A stretch of 40,231 bases of DNA from positions 1 to 40,231 of the forward strand of contig CAMVLZ010000012.1 in the NCBI GenBank assembly GCA_947168485.1, read 5' to 3'. This DNA is from an uncultured Bacillota bacterium. GTDB taxonomy: Bacteria > Bacillota_I > Bacilli_A > RF39 > UBA660. Below, in pieces: positions 8,546 through 16,606 of the stretch. Position 1 is the first letter of the stretch, and the number at the start of each line of letters is the position of its first letter. A program made the position numbers and the translations under genes. The notes below the pieces were generated by a model, which saw only the letters and a list, made by a program, of their open reading frames with translations, was not told where the DNA came from and searched no databases.

Positions 8546-9152
8546 CTTTACAAATATCTTTCAATTTACAATTAGTACATTCAGGTTTAATAGCTTTACA
8601 ATGATATCTACCAAATAATACTAATTGTAGATGTCTTTTTGCCCACTCTTCTTTTTTAAATTTCTTTTCTAACTTCTTTTCAATCTTAAGAACATCATCA
8701 TTCTTATAAGCTAAACCCAATCTTTTAGATACTCTATCTACATGAGTATCAACAGCAATATATGGATAATTATAATATTCTGCTAAAAACACATTCGCAG
8801 TTTTTCTTCCTACTCCAGGTAATTTTACTAATAATTCATGATCTTTAGGTACTTTAGAATCATATTCTTCAACAAGTATTCTACTTATTTCTTTAATATA
8901 TTCACTTTTCTTTCTAAAAGAACCAATACTTCTAATTATAGATTCTAAATCCTTTGAATTAGCATCTTTTAATGCCTCTAGAGAGTTATATTTATCAAAT
9001 AGTATACTAGTTACCATATTAACTCTTTTATCAGTAGTTTGAGCACTTAAAACTATAGATATTAATAACTCATAATCAGTATTATAATTAAGTTCACATT
9101 TAGGATTAGGAAATAACTCATCTAAATAATTCTCAATCCTCTGTATCATCAT
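8526..9152 (-). CDS. nth: Endonuclease III
   Basis: This is a DNA glycosylase/AP lyase that removes oxidised pyrimidines in base-excision repair. The helix-hairpin-helix LPGVGRKTAN carries the catalytic lysine, and the catalytic aspartate lies in VDTHVDRVSKRLGL. At the C-terminus the Fe-S cluster ligands are spaced C-x6-C-x2-C-x5-C (CKAIKPECTNCKLKDIC). I start at the first of two adjacent ATG codons, giving 208 residues. An upstream in-frame TTG would add six residues. It overlaps the end of dnaD by 20 bases; the ribosome binding site (GGAATTGG) is weak, so coupling to dnaD is likely. Confidence 0.95.
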   Translation of the reverse strand: MMIQRIENYLDELFPNPKCELNYNTDYELLISIVLSAQTTDKRVNMVTSILFDKYNSLEALKDANSKDLESIIRSIGSFRKKSEYIKEISRILVEEYDSKVPKDHELLVKLPGVGRKTANVFLAEYYNYPYIAVDTHVDRVSKRLGLAYKNDDVLKIEKKLEKKFKKEEWAKRHLQLVLFGRYHCKAIKPECTNCKLKDICKEKKKNI

Positions 9153-9804
9153 CAAACCAATTCCAATCAATATCTATATCAACATTATCTTTATCTTTAT
9201 TTTTCTTCTCATTATGTTTCTTTCTATTCTTTTCAACATCTTCACTATTCTTAATACCCAATTTACCCCATTCATATAATATTTTATCTATATATCTTAA
9301 ATTAGATACCCCATTAAATACAGCCTCTTTTAAAGCTTCTTTAATTAATTCTTCAGAAATATTATTATTTAACCAAGCTTTAATAATCTCATATTCCATA
9401 GAACTCAAAGTCCTACCAAATTCCTTTTCAATTAATTCAAATATTGAAGAATCTTCTACATTAACAGAATTAACTTTATCTCTAATAATTACCCCTAATT
9501 TAGAATAATAACCATCTAAATTAATAACATCAGTAATAATATTCTTATCACTCTTCTTAGTCTCAATAGATAATAATTTCTTATCACTTAAAATACCAAT
9601 ATAATTCAAAACATCAGTACTTTTAATATCTAAGTCTTCCGCAATACTCTTAGGATTAAATATATTATCTTTTAAATTAACTAAGTACATTAAAAATACA
9701 AATTGATCTATTTCTAAATCTAATTTCTTATAATTTCTTAATAAATATATAGGTATTACAACATTACCAGTCTTTAATAATTCTACTAAATTATCACTCT
9801 TCAT
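9133..9804 (-). CDS. dnaD: Primosomal protein DnaD
   Basis: DnaD helps load the replicative helicase in Bacillota. The protein has 223 residues. The N-terminal winged-helix domain (about 10-100) reads GNVVIPIYLLRNYKKLDL...FVFLMYL and then FNPKSIAEDLDI. The second domain (about 117-190) shows FGRTLSSMEYEIIKAW and YIDKILYEWGKLGI, the DnaB_2/DDBH2 signature. The tail is highly charged and ends WNWFDDDTED. Translation ends in UGA, which shows UGA is a stop in this genome. The cca-dnaD-nth genes follow one another on the minus strand with short gaps or overlaps. Confidence 0.94.
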   Translation of the reverse strand: MKSDNLVELLKTGNVVIPIYLLRNYKKLDLEIDQFVFLMYLVNLKDNIFNPKSIAEDLDIKSTDVLNYIGILSDKKLLSIETKKSDKNIITDVINLDGYYSKLGVIIRDKVNSVNVEDSSIFELIEKEFGRTLSSMEYEIIKAWLNNNISEELIKEALKEAVFNGVSNLRYIDKILYEWGKLGIKNSEDVEKNRKKHNEKKNKDKDNVDIDIDWNWFDDDTED

Positions 9805-9821
9805 ACCTATACACTTCCTTT

Positions 9822-10928
9822 CTATAAAGATTTATTCTTCTTATATTTATTATCTATATAATTACAAATATCATCTTTATTATTTTTTAATTTCCTATAT
9901 AAAACATTATACTCTATATCACTCATAATCTCATTAATATAAGGACCAGGTTTCTTATTCATAATATTAATAATATCTTTAGCACTAATACTAAGTTCAT
10001 TTCTACTCTTAATAGCTAAATCTTGATAACTAGAACTAATTCTCTTCTTATCAATACCCTTTATCTCACCCGCAACACTATTAACATATAAACCATATTT
10101 ATATAAATTACCAGGATCTAAATTATTCTTATCTAAAACAGCATTTATATCCTTAATTAAACTCTTTTCATTACCAGTAAAAGGATATTTCTCCTCTACA
10201 TTTAAAATAGCCCATATACCAATTAAACTATTAGTATTAGTAACTTTATTAAGATTTTCTATCTCTAATTCTTTATCTAATCCATATTTTAGTAATAATT
10301 CTATACCACGAGAAACATTAGTACTAGTAAATATCTTATCTAATTCTTCTTTCTTTCTATAATAAGAAAGATTCTTTAATAAATGTTTTTGATTCATAAT
10401 AGCCTTACTAGTATCTTCATCTATATCAAAATCAAGAACTGTAGCGAAACGGATCGCTCTAAGTATTCTAAAAGCATCCTCACTAAATTTTTGATCAGGA
10501 TCACCAATACATTTAATTAGATGATTATCTATATCTTTTCTAGCTCCAAGTAAATCAATAATATTACCATTCTTATCCATACAAAGACTATTAACAGTAA
10601 AATCTCTTCTTATAATATCTTCATATAAATCATCAATATACTCAATTCTATCAGGCTTTCTATTAGAAATATAACCTATCTCTTTTCTATAAGTCATTAT
10701 CTCATATCTAATATTATTAAATAAAACCGTAACAGCACCATAATCCTCTTGAGGAATAATACCATCTTCAAAAATATTAATTAAATCTTTAGGTTTAGCA
10801 TTAGTATTAACATCTATATCATTAGACTCAATACCCATAATATAATCCCTTACAAATCCCCCAACAATATATGCATCAAATCCAGCATCTGTAATTCTAG
10901 TAATAAGTTTCAATGCATCATTAAGCAT
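9822..10928 (-). CDS. cca: CCA-adding enzyme (tRNA nucleotidyltransferase)
   Basis: This enzyme adds or repairs the CCA end of tRNAs without a template. It has 368 residues from the chosen start. Class II nucleotidyltransferase features are visible: YIVGGFVRDYIMG (20-32), the metal-binding D-I-D at 37-39, RRDFTVNSL at 107-115, and the RNA-binding helix region EDAFRILRAIRFA. The ATG at 10928 has GGAG about 10 bases upstream and a TATAAT at 10954-10959. The frame is open upstream beyond the promoter, so the longer form is unlikely. Specificity for full CCA rather than poly(A) is inferred from context: this seems to be the only copy seen. Confidence 0.93.
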   Translation of the reverse strand: MLNDALKLITRITDAGFDAYIVGGFVRDYIMGIESNDIDVNTNAKPKDLINIFEDGIIPQEDYGAVTVLFNNIRYEIMTYRKEIGYISNRKPDRIEYIDDLYEDIIRRDFTVNSLCMDKNGNIIDLLGARKDIDNHLIKCIGDPDQKFSEDAFRILRAIRFATVLDFDIDEDTSKAIMNQKHLLKNLSYYRKKEELDKIFTSTNVSRGIELLLKYGLDKELEIENLNKVTNTNSLIGIWAILNVEEKYPFTGNEKSLIKDINAVLDKNNLDPGNLYKYGLYVNSVAGEIKGIDKKRISSSYQDLAIKSRNELSISAKDIINIMNKKPGPYINEIMSDIEYNVLYRKLKNNKDDICNYIDNKYKKNKSL

Positions 10929-10953
10929 CTCACGATCACTCCCTAACAACTTT

Positions 10954-10981
10954 ATTATACCAAGTAAATATTTAAAAACAA
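10954..10981 (-). promoter_or_regulatory. Promoter of the cca-dnaD-nth operon
   Basis: TTGTTT (10976-10981) and TATAAT (10954-10959) are 16 bases apart on the minus strand. The site lies between the hup terminator and the cca start. Confidence 0.6.
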
Positions 10982-10996
10982 AATAAATTTTCCCAC

Positions 10997-11018
10997 AAAA
11001 AAGTCCACATAAGTGGAC
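10997..11018 (-). terminator. Intrinsic terminator of hup
   Basis: GTCCAC/GTGGAC stem (11003-11008 with 11013-11018) with a four-base loop, followed on the minus strand by six T. Confidence 0.85.
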
Positions 11019-11032
11019 CAAATATTTATTTA

Positions 11033-11305
11033 TTAATTAACTGAATCTTTTAATGCGCTTCCAGCTTTGAAAGTAACAGCATTTCTAGCAGCAATCTTAA
11101 CAGTTTCTCCAGTTCTTGGATTTCTTCCTTCTCTTGCAGCTCTCTTAGTAACTCCAAAAGTTCCGAATCCTACAACAGGTACTCTATCTCCTTTTTTAAG
11201 TGCTTCTGTAATAGCAGCAAAAGTAGCATCGATTGCTTTTGTAGCATCAGTCTTAGTTAATCCTGCAGCTTCAGCAACTGCTTCAACTAATTCAACTTTC
11301 TTCAT
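11033..11305 (-). CDS. hup: HU family DNA-binding protein
   Basis: HU is the small histone-like nucleoid protein that bends DNA. It has 90 residues, the exact family size. The DNA-binding arm is clear: GFGTFGVTKRAAREGRNP at 47-64 followed by RTGETVKI. GGGAGG stands nine bases before the ATG. A hairpin sits in its leader and a TTGATT/TACATT promoter lies upstream. Codon use is richer in G and C than its neighbours, as expected for a highly expressed gene. A long Ala-rich open frame on the opposite strand is only its shadow. Confidence 0.98.
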   Translation of the reverse strand: MKKVELVEAVAEAAGLTKTDATKAIDATFAAITEALKKGDRVPVVGFGTFGVTKRAAREGRNPRTGETVKIAARNAVTFKAGSALKDSVN

Positions 11306-11326
11306 AAATATTTACCTCCCTATAAT

Positions 11327-11349
11327 TAAGCATTTACATAGTATGCTTA
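11327..11349 (-). repeat. Inverted repeat (leader hairpin) upstream of hup
   Basis: TAAGCAT (11327-11333) and ATGCTTA (11343-11349) form a perfect 7-bp inverted repeat with a nine-base spacer. It falls between the predicted transcription start (about 11350) and the ribosome binding site, so it could be an mRNA-stabilising hairpin or an operator. Confidence 0.5.
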
Positions 11350-11356
11350 CAAATAA

Positions 11357-11385
11357 AATGTACCATATTTAATATTAAAAATCAA
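11357..11385 (-). promoter_or_regulatory. Promoter of hup
   Basis: TTGATT (11380-11385) and TACATT (11357-11362) are separated by 17 bases on the minus strand. Confidence 0.55.
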
Positions 11386-11430
11386 CTAATTTACACCATT
11401 TTTCATTTAAATATCAACATAATGTAAATT

Positions 11431-11763
11431 TTACTTCTTTAATTTACTAGAAATATCATTTAATAAATATACAATATGACCAAGTCCAAAGAATAATACT
11501 CCCATCATAGTACCCACAAACCATACTTCTAACATCAATGAAAAATCAAATTGAGAAATACAATTCTCACTACCATAAGTAATAGAAGGAGTACAAGTAT
11601 TATAACTATTACCTAGAATAATACCTATTATTATCGATATAAAAATAATTAGAGCTCCAAATTTTTGATATATATTTAAATCATATTTTTGAACTTCATT
11701 AGTCAAAGACTTAATTTTAGGCAAATCTTTCTTTTGTTTCTCAATATCTTCAAACATATTCAT
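11431..11763 (-). CDS. Two-span membrane protein of unknown function
   Basis: I do not recognise this 110-residue protein. A charged N-terminal region of about 33 residues is followed by a hydrophobic span (about 34-52), an outer loop with two cysteines (NTCTPSITYGSENCISQ) and a second span (about 75-100). Both cysteines lie on the predicted outer side and could pair. GGGGTGAAG precedes the ATG. Its start overlaps the stop of the upstream gene by one base (TAATG), so the two are co-translated and probably work together. Confidence 0.6.
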   Translation of the reverse strand: MNMFEDIEKQKKDLPKIKSLTNEVQKYDLNIYQKFGALIIFISIIIGIILGNSYNTCTPSITYGSENCISQFDFSLMLEVWFVGTMMGVLFFGLGHIVYLLNDISSKLKK

Positions 11764-12668
11764 TATTCTTCACCCCCATTATCAGTAGTTTTTTTCTTTT
11801 TCTTCTTCTTTTTCTTTTTTACTACAGTAACTTCTTCATCAGAAACCTCTTCAGTCTTTTCAGTTTCCTCAATCTTTTCAGCCATATTATCAATCATATC
11901 ATCAAGTTTATCTCTTGTATTATCAACAAAATCATCAATCTTATCTTTAGTAGAATCAACTATCTTATCAATCTTTTCTCCATTGATACTTTCATTTATA
12001 TTCACAACAATCTTTTCTCTAACTTCATCAAAATTACCTTTATTATCTTTATCTTTATCAATAGAATCTAAATAATTAGAATATAAATAAACATATCTAC
12101 TAAAGAATATATAGTATAAAGAAATAAATAAAGTTAATACAACACCACTAAATTCACCAGATGTAATCAAATTAATCACAAGATCTAAAGTACTAAGTAC
12201 AAATACCATAGTAAAATAACTACCAGCTTTTATCTCATTAAAAGGACTTCTTTCTAATCTAAACTCTTTCCATGAAATAGTACCTCTTAAAAATGTATGA
12301 AACATCTGTAATAATAAGATAATACTAATTAAGAATCTTAAGAATAATACTATATTAAATGAACTAATAATACTTAAGAAAGATGTCATAGTAACAAAAA
12401 AATATAATAGTATTAAGAATAAATTTAAATAATTAAAATATTTCTTTCCTACCTTAAATCTAATAAGTACAAAATATAATAGTATTATTACATATAATAA
12501 GTTTACATTCATAATATTTCTAAATAAATCCCAACCAACTAAATTAGATCTACTACTTATAGATTGAGAATAAACAAGTATTCCAAATAATAATACTGTT
12601 ACTATATTAGTAATAAATCTAGGATTATCATACCAAGCTTTCACTTCATTTTTTTCTTCTAAATTCAT
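11763..12668 (-). CDS. Multi-span membrane protein with amphipathic repeats and poly-lysine tail
   Basis: I do not recognise this 301-residue protein. It has about six hydrophobic segments in the first two-thirds. The cytoplasmic-looking C-terminal third begins DKDKDNKGNFDEVREKI. It contains near-repeats such as KIDKIVDSTKD, KIDDFVDNTRD and KLDDMIDNMAE, which would form an amphipathic helix with an 11-residue period. The end has a run of ten or more lysines. The start is the ATG preceded by AAGGTGATTGT; a longer frame upstream crosses the likely -10 box TATAAT (12688-12693) and is rejected. It is coupled to the following small membrane protein and diverges from der. Confidence 0.65.
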   Translation of the reverse strand: MNLEEKNEVKAWYDNPRFITNIVTVLLFGILVYSQSISSRSNLVGWDLFRNIMNVNLLYVIILLYFVLIRFKVGKKYFNYLNLFLILLYFFVTMTSFLSIISSFNIVLFLRFLISIILLLQMFHTFLRGTISWKEFRLERSPFNEIKAGSYFTMVFVLSTLDLVINLITSGEFSGVVLTLFISLYYIFFSRYVYLYSNYLDSIDKDKDNKGNFDEVREKIVVNINESINGEKIDKIVDSTKDKIDDFVDNTRDKLDDMIDNMAEKIEETEKTEEVSDEEVTVVKKKKKKKKKKTTDNGGEE

Positions 12669-12687
12669 ACAATCACCTTCTATTATG

Positions 12688-12693
12688 ATTATA
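12688..12693 (-). promoter_or_regulatory. -10 box of the two-gene membrane protein operon
   Basis: TATAAT on the minus strand, 20 bases from the start codon at 12668. No convincing -35 box is seen. Confidence 0.45.
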
Positions 12694-12752
12694 TCATATA
12701 CTTTACAATCACAATAAAATAATTTCATAAAATTTAAAAACATGTAAATATA

Positions 12753-12761
12753 TGTTATAAT
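12753..12761 (+). promoter_or_regulatory. Extended -10 promoter of der
   Basis: TGTTATAAT is an extended -10 element (TGN-TATAAT). It lies 23 bases before the start codon, and I see no good -35 box. Confidence 0.55.
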
Positions 12762-12784
12762 ATCCTTGATTGGAGGGATGTATT

Positions 12785-14086
12785 ATGAATTTACCTACCG
12801 TCGCTATACTTGGAAGACCTAATGTTGGTAAAAGTACTCTATTTAATAAAATAGTAGGTAAAAAAATATCAATTATAGAAGACATTCCTGGTGTAACAAG
12901 AGATAGAATATATGAGAAAGCTTCATATAATAATAAACACTTTTATCTGATTGATACTGGTGGTATAGATGCATCTAAGATGGATTTCAATGATGAAATA
13001 AAAATGCAAGCAGAAATTGCTATAAATGAAGCTGACGTAATAATATTCATGGTAGATGGAAAAGAAGGATTAACGTCAAACGACTTATTAGTAAGAGATA
13101 TTATAAGAAAATATAATAAGAAAGTAATAGTCGCTATAAACAAAACTGATGTAAAAGAATCTCAAAATAATATATATGATTTCTATGAATTAGGATTTGA
13201 CAATTATATAGAAATATCTGGTATTCATAATAAAGGTTTTATTGAATTAATGGATGCAGTAACAGAAGACTTTAAAGAAAAAGAATTAGTAGAAGATCCT
13301 ACTACAAAAATATCAGTAATAGGAAGACCTAATGTAGGTAAAAGTTCTTTAGTAAATGCTCTATTAAATGAAGATAGAATGGTAGTATCAAATATCGCAG
13401 GTACTACAAGAGACTCAGTAGATACTAAATTTAAATATATGAATAAAGATTATATTTTAATAGATACTGCTGGTATGAGAAAAAAAGGTAAAATATATGA
13501 AAATATAGAAAAATATTCATTATTTAGATCAATGAAAGCTATAGAAAGATCAGATATATGTTTATTAGTTATTAATGCAGAAGAAGGTATCAAAGAACAT
13601 GATAAACATATCGCAGGATATGCTATAGAAGAAGGAAAAGGATTAATAATAGTAGTAAATAAATGGGATAAATCAGAAGAATCTATTGCTGATTATAAAG
13701 CATTAGTACGAGCAGAATTCCAATTCGCAACATATGCTCCCGTAGTATTTGTATCTGCTTTAACTAAAAAGAGAATATCTACTCTAATGCCAGAAGTAGA
13801 AAAAGTAGAAGAATCAATTACTAAAGAAATCCCAACAAGTTTATTAAACAATGTAATATTAAATGCTCAAATACTTAATCAAGCACCATCATATAAAGGT
13901 AAAAGATTAAGAATATACTTTGTCAACCAAAGTGGAAACAAACCACCTAAGTTTACTTTAAGAGTAAATGATAAAGGTTTAGTACACTTTTCATATGAGA
14001 GATATATTGAAAATACTTTAAGAACAAATTTCAACTTAGAAGGAACACCAATAATAATTCAATGGAAGAATAGAGGTAATGAATAA
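12785..14086 (+). CDS. der: Ribosome biogenesis GTPase Der (EngA)
   Basis: Der has two GTPase domains in tandem and is needed for 50S subunit assembly. It has 433 residues from the chosen ATG, as usual. P-loops GRPNVGKST and GRPNVGKSS are at about 10-18 and 180-188. Each is followed by its DTxG motif (IDTGG, IDTAG) and N/T-K-x-D motifs (NKTD, NKWD). The C-terminal KH-like domain reads LRIYFVNQSGNKPPKFTLRVN. GGAGG eight bases upstream of the ATG decides the start; an in-frame TTG five codons earlier overlaps that site. The next small gene overlaps its stop by one base. Confidence 0.97.
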   Translation: MNLPTVAILGRPNVGKSTLFNKIVGKKISIIEDIPGVTRDRIYEKASYNNKHFYLIDTGGIDASKMDFNDEIKMQAEIAINEADVIIFMVDGKEGLTSNDLLVRDIIRKYNKKVIVAINKTDVKESQNNIYDFYELGFDNYIEISGIHNKGFIELMDAVTEDFKEKELVEDPTTKISVIGRPNVGKSSLVNALLNEDRMVVSNIAGTTRDSVDTKFKYMNKDYILIDTAGMRKKGKIYENIEKYSLFRSMKAIERSDICLLVINAEEGIKEHDKHIAGYAIEEGKGLIIVVNKWDKSEESIADYKALVRAEFQFATYAPVVFVSALTKKRISTLMPEVEKVEESITKEIPTSLLNNVILNAQILNQAPSYKGKRLRIYFVNQSGNKPPKFTLRVNDKGLVHFSYERYIENTLRTNFNLEGTPIIIQWKNRGNE

Positions 14087-14352
14087 TGATTATAGGAGAT
14101 AATTTTAATGCTAATCAAAATAAATTCCAAGATAAGATGAATACTATTAAACAAAATGGACAAATGTATAATGAAAGTGGAGTTAATCCATTTGTAGAAG
14201 ATGTTAACTCAATGAGTTATTCTGATGCTACAAACACAGCTAATATGAAAAACAAAAGTCTATCAATGTTAAATGAAAGACTTAAAGCAGGATTAATAAC
14301 TACAGAACAATTTCATCAAGAAGTAAACAAACTAAATAAAAAATATAAATAA
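14086..14352 (+). CDS. Small protein with SHOCT-like C-terminus
   Basis: This protein has 88 residues, is rich in Asn and Met, and has no membrane span. The last 30 residues (SMLNERLKAGLITTEQFHQEVNKL) resemble a SHOCT domain, a short helical oligomerisation module with the pattern L-x2-L-K-x-G-x-I-T-x-E-E-F-x3-K-x2-L. The N-terminal 55 residues are low complexity and I cannot assign them. The start overlaps the der stop by one base (TAATG), with GAGGTAATG upstream, so it is coupled to der. Function unknown. Confidence 0.65.
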   Translation: MIIGDNFNANQNKFQDKMNTIKQNGQMYNESGVNPFVEDVNSMSYSDATNTANMKNKSLSMLNERLKAGLITTEQFHQEVNKLNKKYK

Positions 14353-14387
14353 AAAAAGAAGTAGATCAAACATCTACTTCTTTTTAT
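14352..14387. terminator. Bidirectional terminator
   Basis: A 13-bp stem (14353-14365 with 14373-14385) and seven-base loop serve the der operon and the convergent minus-strand operon. T-rich tracts lie on both strands. Confidence 0.85.
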
Positions 14388-15064
14388 AATTTCTTTAAAT
14401 AAGAATTATATTTATTTAATAATTTATAATTATTAAACTTTACACTATTACCAGAAATCTTCCAATTTTTAGAATTATCTCTTAAAAACTCTAATGTAGC
14501 TATAGTAACATTAATAGTATTATCAACACTCTTCTTATGATTATTAAGTTCATTTATATTATCTAACTTATCATAAACTTTCTCATCTTTAATAACTTCT
14601 TTATATAATTTAATATACTTTTTACTCTTAGTATAACTATTAATATAATTATTTAAGTACTTCTTATCACTCATCTTAATTAAAGAATCTACATCATTAT
14701 CATAAGAAGATTTCTTTTCTTTTAAATATTTTAATGATTTTTCAAACTTAGGTCCATCACTCTTATAATTAGATACATTCAACATATTAGATATCTTTTT
14801 ATCACTAGTAATACTCTTAATATTATTTAACTTTATAGAATAATCACTCATATAATTCTTAATAGCTTCTTCTACATCACAATATCCAAATGTAGTTTTA
14901 CAATTAATCTTATACTTAGAATCAATCTTCATATTAACAACTTCTCTAACTTCTTTTCTAAGTACTTTTTCATTATATCTACATAATATTACATAAATAC
15001 CAAATATTATTAAAATAATAATTAATATTATAATTAAATATACTAATTTACTTTTCTTATTCAT
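14384..15064 (-). CDS. Membrane-anchored protein of unknown function
   Basis: I do not recognise this 226-residue protein. One strongly hydrophobic segment (about 8-28) after MNKKSK is an N-terminal anchor or uncleaved signal. The remaining 195 residues are lysine- and asparagine-rich and predicted mainly helical. Two cysteines sit close together (INCKTTFGYCDVEEAI), suggesting a disulfide outside the cell. GGAG lies just upstream of the ATG and overlaps the engB stop region. It is the last gene of the ackA-like/nrnA/engB operon. Confidence 0.6.
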   Translation of the reverse strand: MNKKSKLVYLIIILIIILIIFGIYVILCRYNEKVLRKEVREVVNMKIDSKYKINCKTTFGYCDVEEAIKNYMSDYSIKLNNIKSITSDKKISNMLNVSNYKSDGPKFEKSLKYLKEKKSSYDNDVDSLIKMSDKKYLNNYINSYTKSKKYIKLYKEVIKDEKVYDKLDNINELNNHKKSVDNTINVTIATLEFLRDNSKNWKISGNSVKFNNYKLLNKYNSYLKKL

Positions 15065-15072
15065 AAAAACTC

Positions 15073-15660
15073 CTAATTACTAAGAATATCCTCTATTCTT
15101 TTTAAAACATCTTTTACCCCTAACTTAGTAACACTAGAAAATACTACTAAATCATCACCTACTACTAAATCTAAAGTATCAATAATAGTCTTTAGATTTT
15201 TTTGTTTCTTACTACCAGTAACTTTATCAGCCTTAGTCGCAATAACAGTAACAGGTACATTATAATACTTTAAAAAATTATACATTAATAAATCATCTTC
15301 AGTAGGTTTAATCTTAAAATCTACTAACATAAATACTCTTTTTAATTGTTCTCTCGTTTCAAGATATTCTTCAATCATCATACCAAATTTTTGTCTATTT
15401 TCTTTAGATGTTTGAGCATATCCATATCCAGGAACATCAATTAAATAAAACTCTCCATTAATACCATAAAAATTTAATGTTTGAGTCTTACCAGGTTTAG
15501 AACTAGTATAAGCAAGATTCTTTCTACCTAAAATAGAATTAATAAAACTACTCTTACCAACATTACTTCTACCAACAAGTAAAAACTCAGGTTTATTATC
15601 CATAGGATATTGACTTCTACGAGTTGCGATTATATCCAAATTAGCATCTTTAATTATCAT
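15073..15660 (-). CDS. engB: Ribosome biogenesis GTP-binding protein EngB (YsxC/YihA)
   Basis: EngB is a small TRAFAC GTPase needed for late 50S assembly. It has 195 residues, as usual. G1 is GRSNVGKSS (30-38). The family-specific stretch SSKPGKTQTLNFY contains G2, G3 is DVPGYG, G4 is TKAD and G5 falls in FSSVTK. AGGAG lies 11 bases upstream of the ATG. It overlaps the end of nrnA by 11 bases and is followed after eight bases by the unknown membrane-anchored protein. Confidence 0.96.
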   Translation of the reverse strand: MIIKDANLDIIATRRSQYPMDNKPEFLLVGRSNVGKSSFINSILGRKNLAYTSSKPGKTQTLNFYGINGEFYLIDVPGYGYAQTSKENRQKFGMMIEEYLETREQLKRVFMLVDFKIKPTEDDLLMYNFLKYYNVPVTVIATKADKVTGSKKQKNLKTIIDTLDLVVGDDLVVFSSVTKLGVKDVLKRIEDILSN

Positions 15661-16606
15661 TTTTCATCTCTCCTAATAATTTATCTAAATCATTAACTAA
15701 TGATAACGCTTCATCTACAGTTTTTACTCTAGCACCTGCAGCATGAATATGTCCACCACCATTATATTTTTCACAAACTTTGTTAATAGTTACTCCTCTA
15801 CTTCTAACAGATATTCTAAATATAGAATTACGTATATCTTCAGTAATAGTAACCCATACAGGAACACCATCAATAAAATTAAAATTATTAATCATATTAC
15901 CAGCAGCAGCACTATCTACTTTATATTCTGCTTGAGTATTATTATCAATTACTGCGTATCCTACACCATTATCAGTAACTTTCATATTTAAAGAAATATA
16001 ACCTTGTAATCTAACTTCTTCCATTGGACGAGTATATATCTTAGGATATAACTTTTCTAAATCAATATTATATTTATCCATATAATCACTAATTAATCTA
16101 AAAGTAGAACTAGTACAAGTATTAAATAAAAATCTATTAGAATCAGAAGCAACCCCCATAAATAGAAGTTCAGCAATCTCATCATTACATTTTAAATCTA
16201 CTGATTCAAGTAATTCCATAATTATTTCACAAGCACTACTCTTATTATCATCTATATACTCTAAATCACAAAATCTCTCAATAAAAGGATGATGATCTAT
16301 TTTAATCTTATAATCAAACAAATCAACAATCGCAGTATCTACTCTTCTCTTATCAGGAGTATCTAATACAATTAATAATGCATTATCATACTTAACATAT
16401 TTATCTATATTACCAATAGAACCAAATTTTTGAGATCCTGATCCAATCGCAATAACATTCTTATTAGGAAAAGTTAATCTAATAGAATCCCTAAGTGCTA
16501 AAGAACTACATAAAGCATCAGGATCAACCCCTATATGTCTAGCAATAACAATATTATTATACTCTTTTATTCTTTTATAAATTTCATTAAACATATTAAT
16601 TTCCAT
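15650..16606 (-). CDS. nrnA: DHH/DHHA1 phosphoesterase, NrnA-like
   Basis: This family degrades nanoRNA and pAp or linear cyclic-dinucleotide products. The protein has up to 318 residues. Manganese-binding motifs of the DHH domain are visible: ARHIGVDPDALCSS (22-35), VLDTPDK (80-86) and IDHHP (103-107). A later Asp is in GVASDSNRF. The DHHA1 substrate-binding motif GGGHIHAAGA is near 286. Two in-frame starts exist, at 16606 and 16594; only the second has a weak GGA upstream. Both overlap or abut the stop of the acetate-kinase-like gene. I cannot tell NrnA-type from c-di-AMP/pGpG-type hydrolases by eye. Confidence 0.88.
   Translation of the reverse strand: MEINMFNEIYKRIKEYNNIVIARHIGVDPDALCSSLALRDSIRLTFPNKNVIAIGSGSQKFGSIGNIDKYVKYDNALLIVLDTPDKRRVDTAIVDLFDYKIKIDHHPFIERFCDLEYIDDNKSSACEIIMELLESVDLKCNDEIAELLFMGVASDSNRFLFNTCTSSTFRLISDYMDKYNIDLEKLYPKIYTRPMEEVRLQGYISLNMKVTDNGVGYAVIDNNTQAEYKVDSAAAGNMINNFNFIDGVPVWVTITEDIRNSIFRISVRSRGVTINKVCEKYNGGGHIHAAGARVKTVDEALSLVNDLDKLLGEMKNDN

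Noticed and set aside
10929-11021. Longer start of cca
   Set aside because: The extension crosses the operon promoter and the hup terminator arm.
11067-11372. Ala-rich open frame on the plus strand opposite hup
   Set aside because: It is the antisense shadow of a gene with biased codon use and has no ribosome binding site.
11689-12075. Ser/Phe-rich open frame on the plus strand
   Set aside because: It mirrors the charged, poly-lysine end of the minus-strand membrane protein gene.
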